Made by a program: the position numbers and the translations under genes. 64,000 nucleotides of DNA from Streptomyces geranii (GTDB taxonomy: Bacteria > Actinomycetota > Actinomycetes > Streptomycetales > Streptomycetaceae): contig NZ_KZ672952.1 in NCBI RefSeq assembly GCF_002954775.1, positions 777,860 to 841,859 on the forward strand, in the 5' to 3' direction. The notes below the pieces were generated by a model. It ran no database searches. It was not told where the DNA came from and saw only the letters and a list, made by a program, of their open reading frames with translations. Positions 1-8,334 of this stretch are shown here, piece after piece. Positions within the stretch are counted from its first letter, which is position 1. Each line of letters starts with the position of its first letter.

Positions 1-1
1 G

Positions 2-1480
2 TTGCTGTGGCACCGACTGTCCGTCTTCGCCGGGAGTTTCGCCCTGGAGGCAGCCGAGGGTGTATGCGCGGGCGAAAGCATCCAGGCGCACCAGGTTCTG
101 GATCTCCTGGGCGGGCTCATCACCCAGTCCGTCGTGCTGACCACCGAAGCCGAGGGCCTGCCCCGCTACCACATGCTGAAGACCATCCGCGAGTACGGCC
201 GCGAACGCCTCACCGAGTCAGGAGAGGAGGAATGCCTTCGGCTGCGACACCGCGACTTCCATCTGGCCCTCGCCGAGCAGATCGCCGACGGCTGGCACGG
301 GCCGGGTCAGGAGCTTGCCCTGGCCAGGATGCGTGCCGATCACCCCGATCTACTGGCTGCCTTGGACTGTCCCGGCGACCCTCAGGTCACACTGGCCCTG
401 GCTGCGGCGCTGCGCTACCACTGGTGCGTAGGCGGCTTTCTCGGTGAGGGGCGCCGTAGGCTCGAAGGGGCGATCGAGGTCGCCCCGGAGCCCACCCCGG
501 CCAGAGTCGAGGCGCTCCTGGCGGCCGGCTGGGTGGCACTGCTGCACGGCGACCACGCGGCGGCCGACCAGTGGCTGGATGAAGCCGCTGAGTTGGGCAG
601 GCAGTTGGACGACCCGGCGGTACGCGCACGTGCTCAGCACCTCCGCGGCATCCTGGCGGCGGTGTTCCGGGAGCAACCGCATGAAGCCGTGTCCATGCTG
701 GAGGATGCGGTGGCCGCCTACACGGCTCTGGGCAAGGAAGCCGAGACGGCCCTCCCTCTGTTTCAGCTTGGCCTCACCCAGCTCGGTCTCAGGGATCCGC
801 AGGCGACCGGGACCTGCGGGCTGGCACTCGCCGCAGCGGAGGCGCACGGTGACCGGTGGGGCCACGCGCACGCACTGTGGGCCCTGGGCCTTGACGCCTT
901 CTCTCGCGGTGAGCCGGAGAAGGCCATGGAGTCGACCCGCGCCGCGCTGAAGATCGAGCAGGGTTTCACCGACTACGTCGGGGCCGTACTGATGGTGGAG
1001 GACCTTGCCTGGATGTCCGCCTCATGCGGCTACCACCAGCAGGCGGCACGGCAGCTCGGCGCCGCAGGTGCCCTGTGGCGAGACATCGGGATCGCTCCTT
1101 CCGCCTTTCCGTTGTTGGCCGAGCGCCATGCCCAGTGCGAGGAAGACGTCGTACAGGCTTTGGGGTCGGCCGGGTACGAGAAGGCGTTCGCGGAGGGCGG
1201 CGTGGCCGACAGCCGCGCCCGGGCCATCGCGGTCGCCTTGGAGTCGGGCATCGAACCGGTCACCCCGGTCGCTGTCCCAAGCCCACTCACACCCCGGGAG
1301 CGGGAGATCGCCCCGCTGGTGGCCGGGGGCATGAGCAACAAGCAGATCGCCGCCGAACTGATGGTCTCCCCCCGCACCGTCGACCGCCACATAGACAACA
1401 TCCGCACCAAGCTCGGCTTCAGCCGCCGCACGCAGATCGCAGCCTGGTGGACGGCCCACCATCTACCGGTGGTTCGTTGA
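2..1480 (+). CDS. AfsR/STAND-like LuxR-family regulator, C-terminal part (5' cut by window edge)
   Basis: Only the last 492 residues are visible; the reading frame is open to the first base, so the N-terminal ATPase core lies outside the window. The visible part begins in the winged-helix stretch that follows an NB-ARC/STAND ATPase, continues through a long helical region like tetratricopeptide repeats, and ends in a LuxR-type helix-turn-helix (TPREREIAPLVAGGMSNKQI, then SPRTVDRH and a RRTQIAAW tail). Proteins of this class are cytoplasmic, ATP-dependent transcriptional regulators whose ligand is usually unknown. It is a close paralog of the convergent downstream gene: the segments starting RLSVF...LEAAEGVC, TTEAEG and RHRDFH align almost without gaps. 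No sugar or antibiotic target can be inferred from context. Confidence 0.85.
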   Translation: MLWHRLSVFAGSFALEAAEGVCAGESIQAHQVLDLLGGLITQSVVLTTEAEGLPRYHMLKTIREYGRERLTESGEEECLRLRHRDFHLALAEQIADGWHGPGQELALARMRADHPDLLAALDCPGDPQVTLALAAALRYHWCVGGFLGEGRRRLEGAIEVAPEPTPARVEALLAAGWVALLHGDHAAADQWLDEAAELGRQLDDPAVRARAQHLRGILAAVFREQPHEAVSMLEDAVAAYTALGKEAETALPLFQLGLTQLGLRDPQATGTCGLALAAAEAHGDRWGHAHALWALGLDAFSRGEPEKAMESTRAALKIEQGFTDYVGAVLMVEDLAWMSASCGYHQQAARQLGAAGALWRDIGIAPSAFPLLAERHAQCEEDVVQALGSAGYEKAFAEGGVADSRARAIAVALESGIEPVTPVAVPSPLTPREREIAPLVAGGMSNKQIAAELMVSPRTVDRHIDNIRTKLGFSRRTQIAAWWTAHHLPVVR

Positions 1481-1683
1481 ATCCGGCGGTAGAGATCTGA
1501 GCTCGACGTTTATGGTCCGTAGTCGCACAAAACCTCGAACTTACCGTCGTTTTCGGCTGACTGCCGGACGTGAGAGCGGCCTCCGCCTGATCCTGTACTC
1601 CGTCGCAGAGGCACTTGACCAGCACGAAGGCCGTAGCCATGAGTCTGCGAGCTGAAGATCGTCGCCGACTTCGGCGAGGAGAC

Positions 1684-4056
1684 CTACACCCTCGGCTGAT
1701 CTGATCGGCAAGGGTCGCCAAGACCCTCGAAGGACTCAAGCAGATCGGTCGTGATCCGGTCGAAGGGCGCCGTAGCGGGTTGGTTCTCCACCCACCAGGC
1801 CGCGATCTGGGTCCGGCGGAAGGAGCTGAGCTTGGCGCGGATGTTCTCCATGTGACGGTCGACTGTGCGCGGGGACAGGAACAGCCTCGTGGCGATCTGC
1901 TTGTTGCTCAATCCCTGCGCCACCAGCTCGACGACCTCCTGTTCCCGGAGGCTGAGCGGGTTCCGGTCCACGGAAGTGTCAGTCGCCGCACGGACAACGA
2001 CGATGTCGAGAGCGAGCGCGATGGCCTCGGCTCGGTTCTTGGCCGCTCTGCCCGCGGCGAACGCCTCCTCGTACACGCCCCGACCCACAGCCCGTACGAT
2101 CTCTTCCTCACAGCGGGTATGGCGCTCCACCAAGTGCGGGAAGGCCGAGAGGGTGGCGCCGATCTCCCGCCACACGGCATCTGCGGCGCCCAACTGGCGG
2201 GCCGCCCGCTCGTGGTCACGGCAGGCGGACGTCAGAACGGCGAGATCCTCCAACATGAACGCGGCCCCCATGTAGTCCGCGAAGTCCTGCTGGATCTCCA
2301 GCGCGCTGCGCAGATACTCCATGGCTTCACACGGTTCGGCGCGTAGAGCCGCAGCGTTGCTCATGGCCCAGAGCGCGTGCGCGCGACCCCACTGGTCGCC
2401 GTAACGCTCGGCCACGGCCAGTGCCCGCTCGGCGGTCCCGGTCCCACGCGGATCACCGCACACGAGCTGTACGAAGCTCAACTGGAACAGCGGCATGGCG
2501 TTCTGGGACTCCTGCCCCAGCCCGGTGTTGTCGGCCACCACCTGTTCCAGCAGCGCCATGGCCTGCTTCGGCTCCTTCTGGAACGTCCAGGCCAGCGCCC
2601 CCCGCATGTGCAGGACGTTCGGGCGCACCGTCGGGTCGCCCAGCACGGCACCCAGGTCCTCGGCTTCGTCCAGGCATCGGTGGGCCGCCACGGGGTCGCC
2701 GAGCAACAGCATCGTCCAGGCCACGGCCAGCAGCGCCTGCGCGCGCGCCGGGGTGGGCTCGGGTGCCGCGGCGAGGGCCGCGTCGAGCCGGTGGCGCCCC
2801 TCCCGGAGGAAGCCGCCGAGGCACCAGTGGTAGGAGAGCGCTCCGGCGAGAACCAGTGTCGCCTGCGCGTCCCCGGGGCAGTCCAGGGCCGCCATCAGGT
2901 CGGTGTGATCCGCGCGCAGCCGCGCCAGGGCCTGCTGTTGGCCCGGCCCGTACCAGTGGTCGGCGACGTGTTCGGCGATGGCGATGTGGAAGTCGCGGTG
3001 ACGCAGTCGCAGAGTTTCCTCCGCACCGGACGCGACGAGCCGCTCCCTGCCGTACTGGCGGATGGTCTCCAGCATCCGGTAACGCGGGAATCCTTCCGCC
3101 TCGGTGGTCAGCAGGACGGACTGGTTGATGAGTCCGCTCAGCAGGTCGAGAACGTCGCAGGCCTCCAGACCGTCGCCCGAACAGACGCCCTCGGCCGCCT
3201 CCAGGGAGAAGGACTCCGGGAAGACCGACAACCGGGCCCACAGCAGACGCTCCTCCGGCGAGCACAGCTCGTAGCTCCACTCGACCGTCGCGCGCAGGGT
3301 GCGGTGCCGGGGAAGCGCGGTCCTGCTGCCGCCGGTCAGCAGCGCGAAGCGGTTGGTGAGCCGGTCCGACAACTGTTCCACGGTGAGGGTCCGCAGCCTC
3401 GACGCGGCGAGCTCGATCGCCAGCGGTATCCCGTCCAGGTCGGCGCAGAGCCGCGTGACCGCACCGTCCCCGACCTGCGACAGTCGGAACTCCGGTCGCA
3501 CGGCCGCGGTCCTGACCCCGAGCAACTCGACTGCCTCGTCCAGCCTCAGGGGTGGGACGGAGTAAAGGTGTTCGCCGCCGATGCCGAGCGCCTGCCGACT
3601 GGTCGTCAGCACACGGAGCTGCCCGGCCGCGGAAAGGAGTGCCTCGGTCAACTCGCCACACGCGTGCACGTGTTCCTCGCAGTTGTCGAGAACGATCAGT
3701 GCCCGGTGCCCGGCCAGACGTGCCGTCATCTGCTCCAGGACCGGCCGGGTTCCCAGGTCCGGCACCCCGAGCGCCATCGCCACGGCGGTGGCCACGGTCC
3801 TCGTCCCCGCGTCCTCCACCGGGGGTACACGTGCCGCCGCCAGATCAACCAGCCACACGCCGTCCGGGAACACCTCCCTCAAAGAGGAGGCCACCACGAG
3901 CGCCAGCCGCGTCTTGCCGATACCGCCCACTCCGGTGAGTGTCACCAGCCGCTGGGTCTCCAGGAGCCGGCGGACGTCGTCAACCTCGGACCGACGGCCG
4001 ACGAACTCCGTGAAAGCCTCGGGGAGGTTTCCCGCCCGCAGGACTCCGACAGCCAT
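1684..4056 (-). CDS. AfsR/STAND-like LuxR-family transcriptional regulator, full length
   Basis: A 790-residue cytoplasmic regulator. The Walker A motif GVGGIGKT lies at residues 42-49, a Walker B-like IVLDNCEEH at about residue 120, followed by the winged-helix and helical TPR-like regions. A LuxR-type HTH closes the protein (LSLREQEVVELVAQGLSNKQ, then SPRTVDRHMENIRAKL, about residues 705-765). The ATG at 4056 is preceded by AAGGAGAAGG, a strong ribosome binding site. Members couple ATP binding to oligomerisation and DNA binding. It converges on a paralogous gene at the left window edge, with about 200 bp between the two stop codons. The last 25 or so residues do not resemble the paralog's end and may be an altered tail. 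Targets are unknown. Confidence 0.88.
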   Translation of the reverse strand: MAVGVLRAGNLPEAFTEFVGRRSEVDDVRRLLETQRLVTLTGVGGIGKTRLALVVASSLREVFPDGVWLVDLAAARVPPVEDAGTRTVATAVAMALGVPDLGTRPVLEQMTARLAGHRALIVLDNCEEHVHACGELTEALLSAAGQLRVLTTSRQALGIGGEHLYSVPPLRLDEAVELLGVRTAAVRPEFRLSQVGDGAVTRLCADLDGIPLAIELAASRLRTLTVEQLSDRLTNRFALLTGGSRTALPRHRTLRATVEWSYELCSPEERLLWARLSVFPESFSLEAAEGVCSGDGLEACDVLDLLSGLINQSVLLTTEAEGFPRYRMLETIRQYGRERLVASGAEETLRLRHRDFHIAIAEHVADHWYGPGQQQALARLRADHTDLMAALDCPGDAQATLVLAGALSYHWCLGGFLREGRHRLDAALAAAPEPTPARAQALLAVAWTMLLLGDPVAAHRCLDEAEDLGAVLGDPTVRPNVLHMRGALAWTFQKEPKQAMALLEQVVADNTGLGQESQNAMPLFQLSFVQLVCGDPRGTGTAERALAVAERYGDQWGRAHALWAMSNAAALRAEPCEAMEYLRSALEIQQDFADYMGAAFMLEDLAVLTSACRDHERAARQLGAADAVWREIGATLSAFPHLVERHTRCEEEIVRAVGRGVYEEAFAAGRAAKNRAEAIALALDIVVVRAATDTSVDRNPLSLREQEVVELVAQGLSNKQIATRLFLSPRTVDRHMENIRAKLSSFRRTQIAAWWVENQPATAPFDRITTDLLESFEGLGDPCRSDQPRV

Positions 4057-4423
4057 GTCCTTCTCCTTTCCGGCGGTCCCGGAAGGGCGCCGGCAAGCTC
4101 TCCATGCGTCGCGGCCGGGGGAAGCGGATCTCTCACGTGTCTGGGTGGGGGTGACAACCAGTGACGTGTCCGTGCCGCTAGCTTCGCTCCTCGAACACGG
4201 CTTGCCCCCTTGCGCAGCCGCGACTTCAAGAATCGAACAATATCAGCGGGTGTAGGTGAAAACCCATAGGTAGCGGGCTACTGACGCCTATCTCATCTGA
4301 TGCACCAGTGACGGATGGTTCGTCGGACTCGGGCGCGTAGCGGATCGCGCCGACGTTGATGGACGTATGCGTGTGGCGGGCGAGGAGACCACCTCGCGCT
4401 CGCACGGACCTGGGCCCGCGCAT
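4057..4423. other. Non-coding stretch upstream of the STAND regulator
   Basis: No credible gene was found here. It holds the promoter region of the leftward regulator that starts at 4056, including a locally AT-richer patch near 4225-4275. No palindromic operator stood out. Confidence 0.5.
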
Positions 4424-4464
4424 GACGGATGCCCGGCTGCGCTGTGCACAGCCGGGCATCCGTC
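4424..4464 (-). terminator. Strong hairpin, likely terminator of the leftward secreted-protein gene
   Basis: GACGGATGCCCGGCTG (4424-4439) pairs perfectly with CAGCCGGGCATCCGTC (4449-4464): a 16-bp stem with a 9-nt loop and no clear U tract, as is common in Streptomyces. It lies about 140 nt downstream of the stop codon of the gene that ends at 4603. Confidence 0.75.
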
Positions 4465-4602
4465 ACTCGAAACGCTCGCCCCTGCCGACCCCTGTCATCC
4501 CTGCCACCGCGGGCTTCGCGACAGGGTTCGGCGCTCGTCGGCCGGGGTGCAGGTCACCACCAGCCTGCCTTCACCGCACCGTCGGGCGAGGCCCTGACGG
4601 CC

Positions 4603-5835
4603 TTACTTCGAATTCGGCAGCGGGATGACGAACTTCGTGCCCGCCTTGTGGGCCGTGGTGGTCTTCTTTGTGACCTTTTTCGCGGCCTTCTTCGTGACCT
4701 TCTTCGAAGTCTTCTTGGCCGCAGTCTTCTTGGCGGCATTCTTCTTTGCCGCCTTCGCCTTCTTGGCCGCCTTCTCCTTCGCGGCCTTTTCCTTGGCTGC
4801 CTTTTCCTTGGCTGCCTTTTCCTTGGCTGCCTTCTTCTTCGCGGCCCGCTCCTTGGCGGCCTTCTTCTTCGCCGCCCGCTCCTTGGCCGCCTTCTCCTTC
4901 GCGGTCTCCTTCTTCGCGTGGTCCTTCACGACACCGGAGGACGCGGCGACATCGCCCGCGATGAAATTGATCTTGCTGTCGTAGGTGGCGACCAGGGAGT
5001 CGGTGACCGATGACGGTGCCGAGGTGGTCACGTCCACCGCGTCCGTGTACGGGTTGTAGACCGCGCTGGCGCCGTAACCGGCGTCCTGTATCTGCGTCAT
5101 CGCGTCGCTCTCGATCGACGAGACCTCGTCGTTGCTGGCGAACTGACTGTACTCACCGGTGAGTACGATGCTGGAGTCGGAGAAGCCGGTGAATCCGTCC
5201 GGATAGGTCCAGGTATCGGGGACGCTCCCGCCCGTGAACACCAGGGTGACCTCGCCGTTGTCGTCGACGTACTCGGTGAGGGCGTTGTTGAGATCGCCGA
5301 TCTCCGTGATCAGCGCCCAGTCCTCCTCACTGATCCCCGGGTCGCCGGCCACGATGTTGATCTTGCTGTCGTAGGTCGAGACCAGCGAGTCGGTGACCGA
5401 TGCCGGCGCCTTGGTGACGACGTCCACCACGTCCGTGTCCGCGTTGTACTCGGCGATGGCGTTGTAGCCGCCGGCCTTGATCTGGTCGATCGCGTCATTC
5501 TTGATCGACAAGACCTCGTCGTTGGTGGCGAACTGGCTGTACTCGCCGGTCAGCACGATGTCGGAGTTGGAGAAGCCGGTGAATCCGTCCGGGTAGACCC
5601 AGGTATCGGGGACGTTTCCACCCGTGAACACCAGGGTGACCTCGCCGTTGTCGTCGACGTATTCCAGAAGGGCGTTGTTGAGTTCGCCGATCTCCGTGAC
5701 GAGCTGCCAGTCGTCCTCGCTGATGCCCGCGTCGGAGGGGGCGATCTGCGCGTATGACGGGGCGGCGGCGCCCAGCATGAGCGAGGCGGACAGGATGGCG
5801 CCCAGGAGGAGCTGTCGGGGCATTCTTCTTCGCAT
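4603..5835 (-). CDS. Secreted protein: two propeptide-like repeats plus Lys/Ala-rich tail
   Basis: A 410-residue protein from the ATG at 5835 (AGGTAGGG just upstream); the reading frame stays open further upstream but those starts lack a good ribosome site. A Sec signal peptide spans residues 1-29 (cut after PSYA). Residues 37-166 and 167-296 are two copies of one acidic 130-residue module beginning GISE(D/E)DW. The rest, about 300-410, is an extremely Lys/Ala-rich KAAKEKAAKE-type tail followed by FVIPLPNSK. The second half of each module (DEV..I..DA...I..AGY.A...YN..TD.VDV.T.AP) follows the same pattern as the propeptide of the S1 protease encoded just upstream at 6812. No protease domain is present. 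Possible roles, all inferred: a free-standing protease chaperone or inhibitor, or a surface protein whose basic tail binds anionic wall polymer or DNA. The family is not named with confidence. Confidence 0.8.
   Translation of the reverse strand: MRRRMPRQLLLGAILSASLMLGAAAPSYAQIAPSDAGISEDDWQLVTEIGELNNALLEYVDDNGEVTLVFTGGNVPDTWVYPDGFTGFSNSDIVLTGEYSQFATNDEVLSIKNDAIDQIKAGGYNAIAEYNADTDVVDVVTKAPASVTDSLVSTYDSKINIVAGDPGISEEDWALITEIGDLNNALTEYVDDNGEVTLVFTGGSVPDTWTYPDGFTGFSDSSIVLTGEYSQFASNDEVSSIESDAMTQIQDAGYGASAVYNPYTDAVDVTTSAPSSVTDSLVATYDSKINFIAGDVAASSGVVKDHAKKETAKEKAAKERAAKKKAAKERAAKKKAAKEKAAKEKAAKEKAAKEKAAKKAKAAKKNAAKKTAAKKTSKKVTKKAAKKVTKKTTTAHKAGTKFVIPLPNSK
4948..5727 (-). repeat. Tandem in-frame duplication of a 390-bp coding module
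   Basis: Positions 5338-5727 (module 1) and 4948-5337 (module 2) encode the two 130-residue copies inside the secreted protein. The unit is contiguous, with no linker, and identity remains high over long stretches, for example YVDDNGEVTLVFTGG in both copies, so the duplication looks fairly recent or is kept homogeneous. Confidence 0.85.
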
Positions 5836-6811
5836 TTTCCCTACCTTTTGATCGACCGTGCGCCCGCATGCGATGTCACCCACCGCATGCACGAGGGTGC
5901 AGGGGTTTCTGGAGTGATCTGACGTAATGGCACTTCACCCCGAGCGCAGGGTTTTTCCTGCGTCGAGTCGCGTTCGCGGATTCCGGGAAACGTCAGGACC
6001 GGGCGAACGGGTCTTCTGGGCCGTCGCGGGATGCGGGGTGGCGGGCACCGTTGAGGTTGTCGCGCGGGACGTCACCGAGAAGGGTCGGGCGTGGGGTGGG
6101 CGTCCCGTGAAGGGGCGTCGCGAAGGCGAAGCCGTGGGTCGGGTGAGCGGTGCCCCGGCCCGGGGCCGTCACGGTGGCGGCCTGGTTCAGCCTCGGTGCG
6201 CGTCATGGCGACAAGCTTTGAGGTGGGGACTCCGTCGGCGCCATGGGGGTTTTTGCGCATTCGGAAGCGGTGGGTACCAAAAGTTCGTTGAATGATGTAT
6301 TAATGATCCACATCGTATGCCGGTGACCACCACACCGATCAGGCCCTGAGCCCAACGGGCCCGCCCCTGTTCGCCCAGGTGACGAGGGATTCGTGGTCGA
6401 CGGACCGTGAGCCGGTCGCCCTGACGCGGCCGGGCCCGCCGGGTGGGTACGGCCGTCCCAACACGGCGCGGAGCAGGGTGACGCCGTGCCGGCCGGACAG
6501 GCTTGCTTCCCTTGAGTACAGCCCTGAACTGCGTGTTGTCGTTCCGCGCAGGTCGGCGAACCGCAAATGCGCAGAAACACCCATGTCGCCTGGCCGGCTC
6601 CCATGTCCATGCTTGCTGCCGCACAGCCGGATCACGCCGGGCGGCCACAACCGCTTTCGGCCCCCTGTCCCCACGACAGCCCTGCCCCGATGGGGAGGGC
6701 CGCCGTCGGGGCATGCCGGACGCCGCTTCGTACGGCAGGCGAAATCTCCCCTCCAGGTGCCGCTACGCGGATCCGGTGCGGTCCACCTTGCAGCAGACAG
6801 AAGGAAGTGGA
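5836..6811. other. Long non-coding gap between divergent secreted-protein and protease genes
   Basis: Nearly 1 kb without a gene I can support; the short open frames here have no convincing start or composition. It must hold promoters for the leftward gene at 5835 and the rightward gene at 6812. An imperfect inverted repeat pair inside it (6237-6590) is listed separately. Confidence 0.5.
6237..6590. repeat. Imperfect terminal-inverted-repeat pair, possible MITE-like relic
   Basis: The 25-nt sequence at 6237-6261 (ending TTTTTGCGCATT) matches the reverse complement of 6566-6590 at 22 of 25 positions. The arms enclose about 300 bp with no gene. The geometry suits a small non-autonomous element, but no clear target-site duplication was seen and the arms could instead be paired regulatory sites. 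Confidence 0.35.
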
Positions 6812-8074
6812 ATGAGATCAGGAACGAGACGTACGCGTCTGGCCGGGGTGCTGGCAGTGAGCGCCGGCATCCTCGCCGGGACGCTGGCGATACCCAGCAC
6901 CTCGGCGGTGGCCGAATCCACCTTCTCGACGACGGGTTCCTCCGTCTCCTCGGCCACCACCGCTGAGACGGGTCCGACCGAAGCCCAGTGGAATCGCATC
7001 AACGCGGTCTCGGAGAAGTACTCCGCGCTCGGGGTCTCCACGGACGACAACGGGACCGACCCCGTTCTGCGACTCCCCGCGGGCACCACCCCCGCGGAGA
7101 AGGCCGAGGTCGAGGCTGCGCTTCCCGACAAGGCCGGCGTCGCGGTGAAGACGAGCCGGTTCACGGAGAAGGCGATGTCCGCGATCTCCCAGGCGGTGAC
7201 GGATCGCAAGTGGAACAGCGAAGCCCACACCTACAGCGTCAGCACCAGCTACGACGGCGCGTCGGACAAGGTGCTCGTCCGGACCGACGCTCCTCTGTCC
7301 GCCGTCAAGGGACTGCGTGCCAAGTATGGGAAATCCATCTCGATCAGGCAGTCCCGTTTCGAGCCCAGAAACCGATTCACCCAAACCAACCTGTTCTACG
7401 GTGGAACCGCCCTCATCGGAGGATCGAGCAACGCAAACTGCACCGCCGGCTTCAACGCGTACCGGCCTGTGACCAACCACGACTACATGCTCACCGCTGC
7501 GCACTGCTACACCCTCAAGACCAAGGTCTATGTCCGCACGATGAGTGGTGAGCGTGGGACCGTGATGGGACAAATCGATGAGCGGTACTCCAGCTACGAC
7601 ACAGGACTGATCTACCGGATCGACCATCAGAACCAGGCATACGACGCGCACATCTGGAACGGAGGTTACGCGGAGAGCACCAGCAGGCTGTTCGTCCGTG
7701 GAGAGCAGTCCGTTTCGAAGGGCTTGAAGGTGTGCGTGAGCGGCGCCAGGACGTTCGCCCACTGCGGTCACCCCATCCAGGACACCAACTTCGGTACCTG
7801 CTACGGGGGCACAGACATCTGCATCACTCACTCACGCGCTTTCACCTTCACCCGAGGTGGAACCAACTGGCCCTGGTACAACAACGGAAGGGTCGCCAAG
7901 CCCGGTGACTCCGGCGCCCCTGTCTACACGATGGACAAGACCGAGTCCGCCGCCTTCATCGCTGGCATGTTCTCGGGCGGGGTCGGTGACATGTGCTGCG
8001 ACTCCTTCCGGATGATCGCCATCAAGTGGAGTGCGATCCGCGACGGGCTGGGCCTCCGTCTCCGAACGTACTGA
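6812..8074 (+). CDS. Secreted S1-family (trypsin/alpha-lytic-like) serine protease with propeptide
   Basis: A 420-residue preproprotein from the ATG at 6812, preceded by AAGGAAGTGG. A signal peptide (MRSGTRRTRLAG...STSAVA) is followed by a propeptide of roughly residues 50-185 and then a chymotrypsin-fold catalytic domain. The triad is visible: His231 in LTAAHC, Asp263 in YDTGLIY, Ser367 in GDSGAP. Cysteines around TAAHC, VCVSG, CGHP, GTCYGG and DMCCDSF suggest several disulfides. The protein would be exported, folded with the help of its propeptide and then self-cleaved. It is divergent from the gene for the tandem propeptide-like protein, which suggests a functional partner. Substrate preference cannot be read from sequence. 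Confidence 0.92.
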   Translation: MRSGTRRTRLAGVLAVSAGILAGTLAIPSTSAVAESTFSTTGSSVSSATTAETGPTEAQWNRINAVSEKYSALGVSTDDNGTDPVLRLPAGTTPAEKAEVEAALPDKAGVAVKTSRFTEKAMSAISQAVTDRKWNSEAHTYSVSTSYDGASDKVLVRTDAPLSAVKGLRAKYGKSISIRQSRFEPRNRFTQTNLFYGGTALIGGSSNANCTAGFNAYRPVTNHDYMLTAAHCYTLKTKVYVRTMSGERGTVMGQIDERYSSYDTGLIYRIDHQNQAYDAHIWNGGYAESTSRLFVRGEQSVSKGLKVCVSGARTFAHCGHPIQDTNFGTCYGGTDICITHSRAFTFTRGGTNWPWYNNGRVAKPGDSGAPVYTMDKTESAAFIAGMFSGGVGDMCCDSFRMIAIKWSAIRDGLGLRLRTY

Positions 8075-8101
8075 CCACGACCGCTGACGGCGTTCACACC
8101 T

Positions 8102-8132
8102 CCGGAGCCCGGCGGACGCCGCCGGGCTCCGG
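8102..8132 (+). terminator. Hairpin terminator after the S1 protease
   Basis: CCGGAGCCCGGCG (8102-8114) and CGCCGGGCTCCGG (8120-8132) form a perfect 13-bp stem with a 5-nt loop, 28 nt after the protease stop codon. Confidence 0.8.
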
Positions 8133-8334
8133 CCCCCGGTCGCGTTACGGGCGACCGGCACCGCCCCTCGGGGCAGACTCCCCGCCACGGAACTGACTCC
8201 CGTGCACGGGCCCGCCCCGCCGCGTCGAAAAGTCCGGACGGAGCCATCCGCCCTGGCGTCCCTTCCACAGACTTCACAGCAGCGGCCCCGAACCACCACG
8301 GAGCCGTGTCGTGCAACCACCCTGGAGCCCCGCA

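Noticed and set aside
1481..1683. Possible short coding remnant between the convergent regulators
   Set aside because: A stretch near 1650-1700 reads like the end of a protein, but it is too short and has no frame support to call a pseudogene.
2377..4164. Long rightward open frame opposite the STAND regulator
   Set aside because: Antisense of a well-supported gene with Walker and HTH motifs; such frames are common in high-GC DNA and this one has no domain or ribosome site.
4603..4900. Lys/Ala-rich tail taken as a histone H1-like or HupS-type DNA-binding protein
   Set aside because: The protein has a clear Sec signal peptide and acidic repeats, so nucleoid function is unlikely, although the tail composition is similar.
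4700..4920. Short repetitive AAGGAAAAGG-type DNA considered as a CRISPR or tandem repeat array
   Set aside because: It is simply codon repetition of the Lys/Ala tail, without regular spacers.
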